From: DASSTJ01 sp035707965
GTDB taxonomy: Bacteria; Actinomycetota; Actinomycetes; Actinomycetales; Angustibacteraceae
DNA: 64,000 bases
Assembly (NCBI GenBank): GCA_035707965.1
Contig: DASSTJ010000069.1
Span: forward strand, 8,300-72,299
Direction of reading: 5' to 3'
The notes under the pieces were generated by a model. The model was not told where the DNA came from. It searched no databases and worked only from the letters and a program-made list of their open reading frames with translations. A program made the position numbers and the translations under genes. Position 1 is the stretch's first letter; each line of letters begins with the position of its first letter. Of the stretch, positions 32,479-40,824 are shown one piece after another.

Positions 32479-34731
32479 TCAGCGACCACCCGCCTGGCGG
32501 ACCCCGTTGATCTTCAACGTGTAGTCCGCGTACTTGTTCGCCGTCTCCGTCGGGTCGTCGACCGTCACGATGACGCCGATGCGGTCAGCCTTGCCGAGCT
32601 GCGAACGGATCTGCGGCAGCGACAGCGAGCCGCGGAAGTTCTTGTTCAGCTTGACCTGGTCGTAGTAGACCCTCGTGCCGTCCAGCGTCCAGCCGACGAC
32701 CTGGACCGCCCAGCCGGCGACCGGCGTCGGGACGATCTGGGTCATCGTGCGAGCGCCGTCGAGGCTCGAGCCGTCGGAGATGGTGGTCCCGCCGACCTTG
32801 ACGTTGTCGATCCACCAGCCGGGCTGCGGCAGGATGCCGTTGCCGTTGGCGGCGGGGTCCGTCATGTAGCGGAAGGCGATCAGCACGTCCTGCCCGGCGT
32901 ACTTCGACAGGTCGAACGTCTCGTTGTGCCACGTGGACCCGTCACCGGTGAGGCCCGGCAGCTGCGCGACGATCCGGCCCTCGGCCGCGGCGTCGTGGTC
33001 CGACGTCGTGCTGGCGTTGGAGAGGCTGGTGTACGTCTTGCCGCCATCGGTCGACACCTGGACGAAGCCGAAGTCCCACGTGTCCTCGATGTCGTACTTG
33101 GTCATGAACTTCAGGGTGGCGTTGCGCTTCGGGACGCTGGCGGAGAAGACCATCGAGCGGTCGAGCTCGTTGCCCTGGCCCGAGTAGAGCGCGCCGCTGC
33201 CGCGGTGGCCCTTCGCGTCGACCGTCCACTCCATCGGGTCCGGGGCGTACGTCGTGGCGCCCTTGAAGTCGAGGGAGTGCATGGTCTTGCCGCCCACCGG
33301 ACGCGACGTCGTGGCGAGCACGTAGTCCGACCCGTTCGGCGGGGCGCCCGGGCTGTCGAACGAGCCCGGCCACGACCAGTCGATGCTCGCGTTGAGCTGG
33401 CTGGCGGTGAACCGCTTCTTCTCAGCCCTGGTCAGGCCCTTCGCTCCGCCGTCCACCCAGCTGTCCAACGCCATGGTCGCGGCCCAGTCGTGCACGACGT
33501 CCATCGACGTCAGGCCGGGGGCCATGTCGTTCAGCATCTCCTGCACCGACGCGAGGCCGTTCGCCTTGTCGCGGTGGAGGAACGAGATCGCCTTGGTGCC
33601 GAAGTGGTTCTGCACGTAGGTGAGGAACGCGTAGGCCGCACCGTAGTCGCTCAGCACCGAGGCGCTGCCCTGGTCCTCCCACTGCGTCAGCGAGTTCTCG
33701 GCGCCGCAGTAGGGGAACGAGTCAGAGCCGTACCAGCCCTCGAAGCAGGTGATGTGGCTGTCCGCGGTCGGGTCGGTCGGCGGCAGCGTCGTGTCGACGT
33801 AGCCGACGATCGTCTGGGCGTAGTCGGACAGGCCCTCGTTCAGCCAGGTGCCCTCGTCACCGTCGGCGTAGTACTCGAGCAGGTGCTGGTACTCGTGCGC
33901 GAATGTGCCCTCGTAGAGACGCGGGCGGGGCGCCAGCGTCTTGCCGCAGGCGGTGCCCGGCTGGGGGTTGGCGCCGGTGCGCTGCGCCCAGTCGTAACTG
34001 TCGATCGTCATGACGTTGCGGTTGTACGCCTCGTTGAACGTCGGCGAGAAGAAGCCGGCGATGTACGTGGCGCCATCCGGCGTGCTGGGCGCGTAGAAGT
34101 TCGCGTCCCGCACGTTCGAGATGAGCGCGAGGGTCTTGTTGCCGTCTCCGGCGTAGTAGTTCGGGTCGTCCGCCGGGGCGACCGGGGCGTCGGTGCCGTC
34201 GCGGTCCGGGGCGACCGAGAAGTACTGCGACTCCTTGGGCAGGATGTTGTTGTCGAACTCGTCGGCCAGCGCCTGGGTCTGCGCGTCGGTCACCGTGGTG
34301 ACGTCGCTGTCGTTGCGGCAGTCCCCGGCCGGGTAGCTCAGGTCGTTCTCGACCCACACCTCGATGTTGCTGCCGACCGTGCGCAGCGTGAAGTCGGCGG
34401 GAATGTAGCCGCCGTTGTAGTCGTCGAGCACGTAGTAGGTGCGGACCGTGCCGACCGGCGGGGTCTTGCTCGCCTCGGCCGCCGTGGCCGCGAGCGACCG
34501 CCGCATGGTCTGCGCCTTCACGGCCTTCTTGTCGAGCGCCGACTTCTCCGCCTTGGTGATCGGCAGCGTGCGCATCTTGTGCGACAGCTCCTGCGTGTCG
34601 CGCTTCACCGGCTTGGGGGTCTGGGGGGCGGCGACGGCGCTGACCGCGGTCAGTCCGCTGACGCTGAGGGCGGTGGCAGCCACCGCCGCGAGAGGTGCCC
34701 ACCGCATGCGGTGGCGAGTCCTTCGCGACAT
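32479..34731 (-). CDS. Secreted zinc metallopeptidase (immune inhibitor A/M6-like)
   Basis: 750 residues. Sec signal peptide with RRTRHRMR, a hydrophobic core and cleavage near AVSAVAA|PQ (residue 35). The prodomain-like region to about 100 is Lys/Ala-rich. Catalytic domain holds H-E-Y-Q-H at 279-283 with a third-ligand candidate in WLNEGLSDYA (Glu299). From about 440 come MAM/jelly-roll-like beta segments (TWDFGFVQVSTDGGKTYTSL, WWIDNVKVGG) as in immune-inhibitor-A proteins. Exported to degrade protein. Start fixed by AGAGGAC before the ATG. The third ligand and M6 placement are family-based. Confidence 0.82.
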   Translation of the reverse strand: MSRRTRHRMRWAPLAAVAATALSVSGLTAVSAVAAPQTPKPVKRDTQELSHKMRTLPITKAEKSALDKKAVKAQTMRRSLAATAAEASKTPPVGTVRTYYVLDDYNGGYIPADFTLRTVGSNIEVWVENDLSYPAGDCRNDSDVTTVTDAQTQALADEFDNNILPKESQYFSVAPDRDGTDAPVAPADDPNYYAGDGNKTLALISNVRDANFYAPSTPDGATYIAGFFSPTFNEAYNRNVMTIDSYDWAQRTGANPQPGTACGKTLAPRPRLYEGTFAHEYQHLLEYYADGDEGTWLNEGLSDYAQTIVGYVDTTLPPTDPTADSHITCFEGWYGSDSFPYCGAENSLTQWEDQGSASVLSDYGAAYAFLTYVQNHFGTKAISFLHRDKANGLASVQEMLNDMAPGLTSMDVVHDWAATMALDSWVDGGAKGLTRAEKKRFTASQLNASIDWSWPGSFDSPGAPPNGSDYVLATTSRPVGGKTMHSLDFKGATTYAPDPMEWTVDAKGHRGSGALYSGQGNELDRSMVFSASVPKRNATLKFMTKYDIEDTWDFGFVQVSTDGGKTYTSLSNASTTSDHDAAAEGRIVAQLPGLTGDGSTWHNETFDLSKYAGQDVLIAFRYMTDPAANGNGILPQPGWWIDNVKVGGTTISDGSSLDGARTMTQIVPTPVAGWAVQVVGWTLDGTRVYYDQVKLNKNFRGSLSLPQIRSQLGKADRIGVIVTVDDPTETANKYADYTLKINGVRQAGGR

Positions 34732-34931
34732 CAACAAGTCCTCTTCTCGTGTAGGACCCCTCCTGCGCCGACGAGTGACGGTGCCCCAGGGGGTCGGTGT
34801 GAGGCAGAGCAAACCACTCGTCCGGGTTAAAGGGGAAGACCCTCGCAGGGGCATATTTACCGCCTTGTTACCTACGGACACGTCGGCTGTTACGCCGATG
34901 GGGGGACGCGGTGACGCAGCGTCGCCGCAGG
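34732..34931 (-). promoter_or_regulatory. Intergenic region upstream of the metallopeptidase gene
   Basis: 200 bases without a gene. The most A/T-rich patch (34855-34872) reads GGTAAATATG on the minus strand and is a plausible -10 region about 125 bases before the start codon, leaving a long untranslated leader. A small hairpin, TCGGC/GCCGA around TGTTAC (about 34889-34904), adjoins it. I could not match the leader to a known riboswitch. Confidence 0.35.
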
Positions 34932-36020
34932 TCAGCGGCCGGTCGAGGCGATGACGGCGGCGCCGAGCACGCGCGTGCCGGCGTAGAGGACGACGGACTG
35001 GCCGGGTGCGACACCGCGCACCGGCTCGTGCAGGCGGACGTCGAGCTCGGGGCCTCGGTCCGCGTCCACGAGCCGCGCCGAGGCCCGCACCGGCTCTCCG
35101 TGGGCCCGCACCTGGGCCTGGACGTCCACCTCACCGACCGGGGCGTCAGCGCACCAGCGCGGACGTAGGCCTCGCAGCCGGTCGATCCCCAGCCGCTCCG
35201 CTGGGCCGACGACGACTGTGCCCGACACCGGCTGCACGTCCAGCACGTACCGCGGGCGCCCATCGGGTGCTGGTCGGCCGAGGCGCAGCCCCTTGCGCTG
35301 CCCGACCGTGAAGCCGTAGGCACCGCTGTGCGTGCCGACGACCGCGCCGGCCTCGTCCACGATGCGACCGGGCCGCTCCCCCAGCCGGTCGGCGAGCCAC
35401 TGCTGCGTTCGTCCGTCCGCGATGAAGCAGATGTCGTGGCTGTCCGGCTTCTCGGCCACCGCCAGGCCGCGACGGGCGGCCTCCTGGCGCACCTCGGCCT
35501 TGAGGCTGTCGCCGAGCGGGAACATCGCGCGCTCGAGCTGCTGCTCGGTGAGGACGCCGAGCACGTACGACTGGTCCTTGGCCTGGTCGACCGCCCGGTG
35601 CAGCTCGGGCCGGCCCGCGTCGTCCCGTCGGAGACGGGCGTAGTGCCCGGTGCACAACGCGTCGAAGCCGAGGGCCAGGGCCTTCTCGAGCAGCGCGCTG
35701 AACTTGATCTTCTCGTTGCACCGCAGGCACGGGTTGGGCGTGCGCCCGGCCTCGTACTCGCGCACGAAATCCTCGACGACGTCCGCCTCGAACCGCTCCG
35801 CGAGGTCCCAGACGTAGAACGGGATGCCGAGCACGTCCGCGGCGCGGCGGGCGTCGCCCGCGTCTTCGATCGTGCAGCAGCCGCGGGCGCCCGCTCGCAG
35901 GGTGGCCGGCTGCCGCGAGAGCGCCAGGTGCACGGCGACGACGTCGTGCCCAGCGTCGACGGCCCGGGCAGCAGCGACGGCCGAGTCCACGCCGCCGCTG
36001 ACCGCGGCCAGCACCCGCAT
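34932..36020 (-). CDS. mnmA: tRNA-specific 2-thiouridylase
   Basis: 362 residues. Thiolates U34 of Lys, Glu and Gln tRNAs. N-terminal PP-loop AAVSGGVDSAVAA, the catalytic cysteine in NPCLRCNEKIKF, tRNA-binding CTGHYARL, the second cysteine in DSHDICFIADG, and the C-terminal beta-barrel. ATG overlaps the stop of the cysteine desulfurase gene by one base (TGATG), fitting a sulfur donor-acceptor pair. Confidence 0.95.
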   Translation of the reverse strand: MRVLAAVSGGVDSAVAAARAVDAGHDVVAVHLALSRQPATLRAGARGCCTIEDAGDARRAADVLGIPFYVWDLAERFEADVVEDFVREYEAGRTPNPCLRCNEKIKFSALLEKALALGFDALCTGHYARLRRDDAGRPELHRAVDQAKDQSYVLGVLTEQQLERAMFPLGDSLKAEVRQEAARRGLAVAEKPDSHDICFIADGRTQQWLADRLGERPGRIVDEAGAVVGTHSGAYGFTVGQRKGLRLGRPAPDGRPRYVLDVQPVSGTVVVGPAERLGIDRLRGLRPRWCADAPVGEVDVQAQVRAHGEPVRASARLVDADRGPELDVRLHEPVRGVAPGQSVVLYAGTRVLGAAVIASTGR

Positions 36021-37198
36021 CAGCCGGCCCGGCTCGCCAGGCCAGCACCCCGAGCCCGCTCCACGGCGGCAGGGAGGGCGGCGAGCGCCGCGTCCACGTC
36101 GGCGTCCGTGGAGGTGTGCCCGAGAGTCAGCCGGAGGGCGCCGCGGACGAGCTCGTCGGGCACGCCCATGGCGAGAAGCACGTGGCTGGGCTGCGGAACC
36201 CCCGCCTGGCAGGCCGAGCCCGTGGAGCACTCGATGCCCTGGGCGTCCAGCAGGTAGAGCAGGGAGTCGCCCTCGCAGCCGGGGAACGCCAGGTTCACGT
36301 TGCCCGGCAGGCGTCCCACCGGGTCGCCGTGCACGACCGCGTCGGGCACCTGGCTCTGCACGCCCGCCACCAGCCGGTCGCGCAGAGCGGCGATGCGCGG
36401 CGCCGAGCGAGGCAGGTCGTCGACCGCGTGCTCGACGGCCACCGCCAGGCCGCGGATCGCCGGGGTGTCCAGGGTGCCGCTGCGGACGCCGCGCTCCTGG
36501 CCTCCGCCGTGCTGCACCGCGGTCAGCTCGGCACCGCGGACGGCAAGCAGCGCGCCCGCACCCATCGGGCCACCCAGCTTGTGGCCGGTGAGCGACAGCA
36601 GGTCGACGCCGGACGTCGCGAACTCCACGGGCACGTGGCCCACGGCCTGGACGGCGTCGGTGTGCACCGGGATGCCGTGCGCGTGCGCGATCTCGACGAC
36701 GTCCGCGACCGGCTGGATCGTGCCGACCTCGTTGTTGGCCCACATGACGCTCACGAGCGCGACCGAGTCGGGGTCGTCGTCGATCGCCTCACGTAGAGCC
36801 TCGAGGTCGACGCGTCCCAGGTGGTCGACCGGGAGCCACACGGCTTCGGCGCCCGCGTGGTCGGCGAGCCACTGGACCGAGTCGATCACCGCGTGGTGCT
36901 CGACCGCGCTCGCCAGCACCCGCCGGCGCCGTGGGTCGGCGGCGCTGCGCGCCCGGTAGCCGCCGACGACCGCGAGGTTGTCGGCCTCCGTGCCACCCGA
37001 GGTGAACACGACCTCGCTGGGGCGAGCGCCGAGGGACGCGGCGAGCTGCTCGCGCGACTCTTCCACGACCCGACGCGCTCGCCGACCCGCGGTGTGCAGG
37101 GACGACGGGTTGCCGACGATGGCCAGCTCGGCGGTCATCGCGTCCACCGCGGCCGGGACCATGGGCGTCGTCGCTGCGTGGTCGAGGTACGCCGTCAC
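36020..37198 (-). CDS. Cysteine desulfurase (NifS/IscS family)
   Basis: 392 residues. PLP enzyme that takes sulfur from cysteine as a persulfide. YLDHAATTP N-terminus, SGGTEADNLAV, VEHHAVIDS, the PLP lysine in SLTGHKLGGPMGAG, and the catalytic cysteine in ECSTGSACQAG. Directly coupled to mnmA, so tRNA thiolation is its likely partner; it may also supply Fe-S assembly. GTG start with TAGAAT 6 bases upstream. Confidence 0.95.
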   Translation of the reverse strand: MTAYLDHAATTPMVPAAVDAMTAELAIVGNPSSLHTAGRRARRVVEESREQLAASLGARPSEVVFTSGGTEADNLAVVGGYRARSAADPRRRRVLASAVEHHAVIDSVQWLADHAGAEAVWLPVDHLGRVDLEALREAIDDDPDSVALVSVMWANNEVGTIQPVADVVEIAHAHGIPVHTDAVQAVGHVPVEFATSGVDLLSLTGHKLGGPMGAGALLAVRGAELTAVQHGGGQERGVRSGTLDTPAIRGLAVAVEHAVDDLPRSAPRIAALRDRLVAGVQSQVPDAVVHGDPVGRLPGNVNLAFPGCEGDSLLYLLDAQGIECSTGSACQAGVPQPSHVLLAMGVPDELVRGALRLTLGHTSTDADVDAALAALPAAVERARGAGLASRAG

Positions 37199-37204
37199 AG
37201 GTCG

Positions 37205-37210
37205 ATTCTA
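37205..37210 (-). promoter_or_regulatory. Leaderless-type -10 element before the cysteine desulfurase gene
   Basis: TAGAAT, the best -10 match in the set, ends 6 bases before the GTG at 37198. Confidence 0.55.
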
Positions 37211-37234
37211 GGTCGGTCGCGACGCGGTGACGTG

Positions 37235-37260
37235 CGGCGGCAGGGCGGGCCCTGCCGCCG
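37235..37260 (-). terminator. Hairpin after etfA
   Basis: CGGCGGCAGGGC (37235-37246) and its complement (37249-37260) form a perfect GC-rich stem 5 bases beyond the etfA stop; no T-run. It separates etfBA from the desulfurase promoter. Confidence 0.7.
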
Positions 37261-37265
37261 GGCCC

Positions 37266-38243
37266 TCAGCCCTTCGCCCGGGTGATGGCCTCGGTGGCCT
37301 GGGGCAGCACCGTGGCCAGGTCGCCGACGACGCCGAAGTCGACCAGCTCGAAGATGGGCGCCTCCTCGTCCTTGTTGACGGCGACGATCGTCTTCGACGT
37401 CTGCATGCCGGCCCGGTGCTGGATCGCCCCGGAGATGCCGTTCGCGACGTAGAGCTGCGGCGAGACGGTCTTCCCGGTCTGCCCGACCTGGTTCGCGTGC
37501 GGGTACCAGCCGGCGTCGACGGCGGCGCGGGACGCGCCCACCGCGGCGCCGAGGGCGTCGGCGAACGCCTCCACCTGGGAGAAGTCGCCCCCGGTGCCGC
37601 GGCCGCCGGACACGACGATCGCCGCCTCGGTCAGCTCGGGCCGCCCGGACTTCTCGCGCGGCTTGCGGTCGGTGACGCGGGCGCCCTTGGCGGCGTCGCT
37701 GACCGTCACGTCGACGGACTCGGACGCGACCTGGTCGGGCGTGCCACCGGTCTCGGCGGGCGGCGCGGAGTTCGGCTTCACCGCGATGATCGGCGTACCG
37801 TGCGTCACCCGGCCGCTCAGCGTGTACGACCCGGCGAACGCGGACTGCGTGGCGACCGGCCCGGAGTCCGTCGCCTGCACGTCGGTGGCGTCGGTGATGA
37901 GACCAGAGCCCGTCTTGACCGCCAACCGAGCCGCGACCTCCTTGCCGTCGGCGCTCGCGGGCACGAGCACCGCGGCCGGCGACGTCCGCTCCACGAGCTG
38001 GGCCAGCACCTCGGCGGTCGGGGCGACGAGGTGGTCGACGACGTCGTCCGACTCGACCCGGTAGACCTTGGTCGCGCCGTAGGCGGCCAGCGTCGCCACG
38101 GCGGCCTCGTAGGCGCCACCGCTCGCGGGCGCGACCAGCACCGCGCTCGGCTCACCGAGCCGGGCGGCGATGGTCAGCAGCTCGGTGGTGGTCTTGCGCA
38201 CGGCACCGTCGACGTGGTCGACGAGGACGAGGACCTCACTCAT
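37266..38243 (-). CDS. etfA: Electron transfer flavoprotein alpha subunit
   Basis: 325 residues. Carries the FAD: VVSGGRGTGGDFS, GQTGKTVSPQLYVANGISGAIQH and VAVNKDEEAPIFELVDFGVVGD are the FAD-binding signatures. Takes electrons with EtfB from acyl-CoA and related dehydrogenases. ATG chosen for the AAGGAGAG ribosome site. 49 bases after etfB; M. tuberculosis has the same pair (Rv3028c-Rv3029c) in the same neighbourhood. Confidence 0.96.
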   Translation of the reverse strand: MSEVLVLVDHVDGAVRKTTTELLTIAARLGEPSAVLVAPASGGAYEAAVATLAAYGATKVYRVESDDVVDHLVAPTAEVLAQLVERTSPAAVLVPASADGKEVAARLAVKTGSGLITDATDVQATDSGPVATQSAFAGSYTLSGRVTHGTPIIAVKPNSAPPAETGGTPDQVASESVDVTVSDAAKGARVTDRKPREKSGRPELTEAAIVVSGGRGTGGDFSQVEAFADALGAAVGASRAAVDAGWYPHANQVGQTGKTVSPQLYVANGISGAIQHRAGMQTSKTIVAVNKDEEAPIFELVDFGVVGDLATVLPQATEAITRAKG

Positions 38244-38292
38244 GACGAACTCTCCTTGCTTGCTGGGGTCGGCGGCTGCGGCGACGGCCGGC

Positions 38293-39093
38293 TCAGACGA
38301 ACTTGCGGGCGACCAGGAACTCGGCGAGCTTCGTGCCGCCATCGCCCTCGTCCACGACGATCTCGCCCTTCTCGCGCGGCGGCCGGGCCGTCACCTCGTC
38401 CACGCTCGTCCAGGCGGCCCCGAGACCGACCTGGGAGGCGTCGACGCCGAGGTCGGCCAGGCTCCAGGTGGTCACCGGCTTCTTCTTCGCGGCCATGATG
38501 CCCTTGAACGACGGGTACCGCGGCTCGTTGATCTGGTCGGTGACGCTCACCACGGCCGGCAGCGTCGCGACGATCTGCTGCGTGGACGTGTCGCCGTCCC
38601 GGCGGATCGTCACGCTCGCGCCCGCACCGTCACCGTCAACCGTCACCTCCGACGCGTATGTCACCTGCGGCAGCGACAGGCGCTCCGCGAGCATCGCCGG
38701 GACGACGGACATGGCACCGTCCGTCGACGCCATGCCGGTGAGCACGAGGTCGACCGGCGACTCCTCGCCGAGCTTGCCGATGGCGGCAGCGAGGACGAGC
38801 GAGCTGGCCACCGCGTCGGAACCGGCCAGAGCGTCGTCCTGCACGTGCACGCCGGCGTCCGCCCCCATCTGGAGCGCCTTCTTCACGGCCGTGGCCGCCT
38901 GCTCGGGACCCATCGTCAGCACGGTCACCTGCCCGGAGCCCGCCTCGACGATCTTCAGCGCCTCCTCGACCGCGTACTCGTCGAGCTCCGACAGCAGCCC
39001 GTCGACCCCGACGCGGTCCGTGGTGTGGTCCGGCTCGAAGCCGCGGTCCGCCTGGGCGTCGGGCACGTACTTGACGCAGACGACGATGTTCAT
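38293..39093 (-). CDS. etfB: Electron transfer flavoprotein beta subunit
   Basis: 266 residues. MNIVVCVKYVPD start, AVEEALKI, LTGMASTDGAMSVVPAMLAERLSLPQVTYAS (the conserved ETF-beta signature) and MAAKKKPV (recognition loop region). Binds AMP and docks partner dehydrogenases. GAGGA precedes the ATG. Confidence 0.96.
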   Translation of the reverse strand: MNIVVCVKYVPDAQADRGFEPDHTTDRVGVDGLLSELDEYAVEEALKIVEAGSGQVTVLTMGPEQAATAVKKALQMGADAGVHVQDDALAGSDAVASSLVLAAAIGKLGEESPVDLVLTGMASTDGAMSVVPAMLAERLSLPQVTYASEVTVDGDGAGASVTIRRDGDTSTQQIVATLPAVVSVTDQINEPRYPSFKGIMAAKKKPVTTWSLADLGVDASQVGLGAAWTSVDEVTARPPREKGEIVVDEGDGGTKLAEFLVARKFV

Positions 39094-39278
39094 GGTCCTC
39101 GCATCCGTTCTCGTAGGGACCTGCGCTGCACGGTCCGGCACGCCCAGACTGCCAGGCGGCGCTGACGACCCGCGCACCGGAGTGGCACGACGCCTTGATG
39201 TTACTGACCGGTAGCCTCGGCGTCCCGACCAGCCGGGGTGAGGTCCTTCACACCAGGGCCGTGTGGCAGGCTGCCCGC

Positions 39279-40814
39279 GTGCTGGACCAGGTCGGGTCGT
39301 TCGCCCTCGTGCTGCACAGCCACCTACCGTGGCTGGCGCACCACGGCAGCTGGCCCGTCGGCGAGGAGTGGCTGCACCAGGCGTGGTCCTCGGCGTACCT
39401 GCCGTTGACGGACCTGCTCGACCGGCTGGCCGACGAGGGACGACGCGACCTGGTGACCCTCGGCATGACGCCCGTCCTCGCGGCCCAGCTCGACGACCCC
39501 TGGTGCCTGCGCGAGCTCACGACCTGGCTCGGCTGCTGGCGCACCCGCGCCGAGGAGCTGGCGTCGCGGCGCGAGCCGCACCTGCGGGCTCGGGCCCGGG
39601 ACGAGTTCGTGGCCGCTGAACGCGCGCTCGACCAGGTGACCACCACGTGGCGGCACGGCGGCTCGGCGGTGCTGCGCCGCCTCGCGGACTCCGGCGCGGT
39701 CGAGCTGCTCGGCGGGCCCGCGACCCATCCCTTCCTGCCCCTGCTGGACGAGCGCGTCGCGGCCTTCGCGGTGCACGTCGGGCTCGACGACGCCCGGCTC
39801 CGGCTCGGACGGCGGCCCACCGGGATCTGGTCGCCCGAGTGCGGCTGGGCACCGGGGCTGGAGCGCACCTTCACCTCCGCCGGCGTCCGACACCTCGTCG
39901 TCGACGAGGCGACGCTCGCCCCCACCGGGGCAGCGACCTCCCAGCCCTGGCAGGTCGCTGACAGCGATCTCGTCGTGCTGGCGCGCGACCTCGCCGTCAC
40001 CAACCGCATCTGGAGCTCGCGCACGGGCTACCCGGCAGGTGACCACTACCGTGACTTCCACGCCTTCGACCACCGCTCAGGCTTCCGGCCATATCGTGTG
40101 ACGGGTCCGGGCGTGCCCGCGAGCGACAAGGCGCCCTACGACCCCGCGCAGGCTCAGCGGGCCGCCGCCGACGACGCCGTCCGCTTCGTGTCCGCCGTGC
40201 GCCAGCGTCTGCTCGAGGTCGGCCAGCGCGACGGCCGCCCGGGCGTCGTGGTGGCTGCGTACGACACCGAGCTGTTCGGGCACTGGTGGCACGAGGGGCC
40301 CCAGTTCCTGGCGCACGTGCTGCGGCTGCTGCCCCAGGCCGGCGTGCGGCTCACCACGCTCAGTGGGGCCGTCGCGACGCACGGGGTCGGCGGTCGGGTG
40401 GATCTGCCGGCCGGGTCGTGGGGGGCGGGCAAGGACTACCGCGTGTGGGATGGCGAGCAGGTGAGCGACCTGCGTGACGAGGCGTTCTGGGTGCAGAGGC
40501 GGCTGCTCGACGTCCTCGACGCGGAGCACCGCGGGGGACGGCTGCGCGAGCGCCGTCCCGACCTCGACCAGCTGGCCAGGCAGGCCCTGCTCGCGCTCTC
40601 CAGCGACTGGGCCTTCATGGTGACGCGGGACCAGGCCGCCGGATACGCCCGCGAACGCGCCGCCGCGCACCGGCAGGCCTTCCACCGGCTCGCCGAGCTG
40701 GTAGAGCGAAGAGAACGGGAAGCGGGAGGCGAGGCCGAACGTCAGCGCCTCGTCGACGGTCCCCTCGGCGCTCTCGACGCCCGACTGCTCGTCGAGCACC
40801 GCCGGGCCGGGTGA
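39279..40814 (+). CDS. GH57 alpha-glucan branching enzyme-like protein
   Basis: 511 residues, the size of the actinobacterial GH57 branching enzymes (Rv3031 type). Conserved region 1 is LVLHSHLPWLAHHG; the catalytic Glu of GH57 enzymes fits GIWSPECGWAPGLE and the Asp fits AAYDTELFGHWWHEG. Tryptophan-rich C-terminus. Followed 10 bases later by a GT4 enzyme, as Rv3031-Rv3032. Probably branches or processes a cytoplasmic alpha-glucan, possibly the precursor of a methylated glucose polysaccharide. GTG 39279 is inferred from homologous starts and a weak -10 (CAGGCT) 6 bases upstream; an ATG at 39195 is the alternative. Confidence 0.86.
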   Translation: MLDQVGSFALVLHSHLPWLAHHGSWPVGEEWLHQAWSSAYLPLTDLLDRLADEGRRDLVTLGMTPVLAAQLDDPWCLRELTTWLGCWRTRAEELASRREPHLRARARDEFVAAERALDQVTTTWRHGGSAVLRRLADSGAVELLGGPATHPFLPLLDERVAAFAVHVGLDDARLRLGRRPTGIWSPECGWAPGLERTFTSAGVRHLVVDEATLAPTGAATSQPWQVADSDLVVLARDLAVTNRIWSSRTGYPAGDHYRDFHAFDHRSGFRPYRVTGPGVPASDKAPYDPAQAQRAAADDAVRFVSAVRQRLLEVGQRDGRPGVVVAAYDTELFGHWWHEGPQFLAHVLRLLPQAGVRLTTLSGAVATHGVGGRVDLPAGSWGAGKDYRVWDGEQVSDLRDEAFWVQRRLLDVLDAEHRGGRLRERRPDLDQLARQALLALSSDWAFMVTRDQAAGYARERAAAHRQAFHRLAELVERREREAGGEAERQRLVDGPLGALDARLLVEHRRAG

Positions 40815-40824
40815 GCGACGGCAC

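Noticed and set aside
34732..34931. Riboswitch (for example ydaO-type) before the secreted peptidase
   Set aside because: Leader length and a GGTAAC-like stretch suggested it, but I could not lay out the conserved core or stems.
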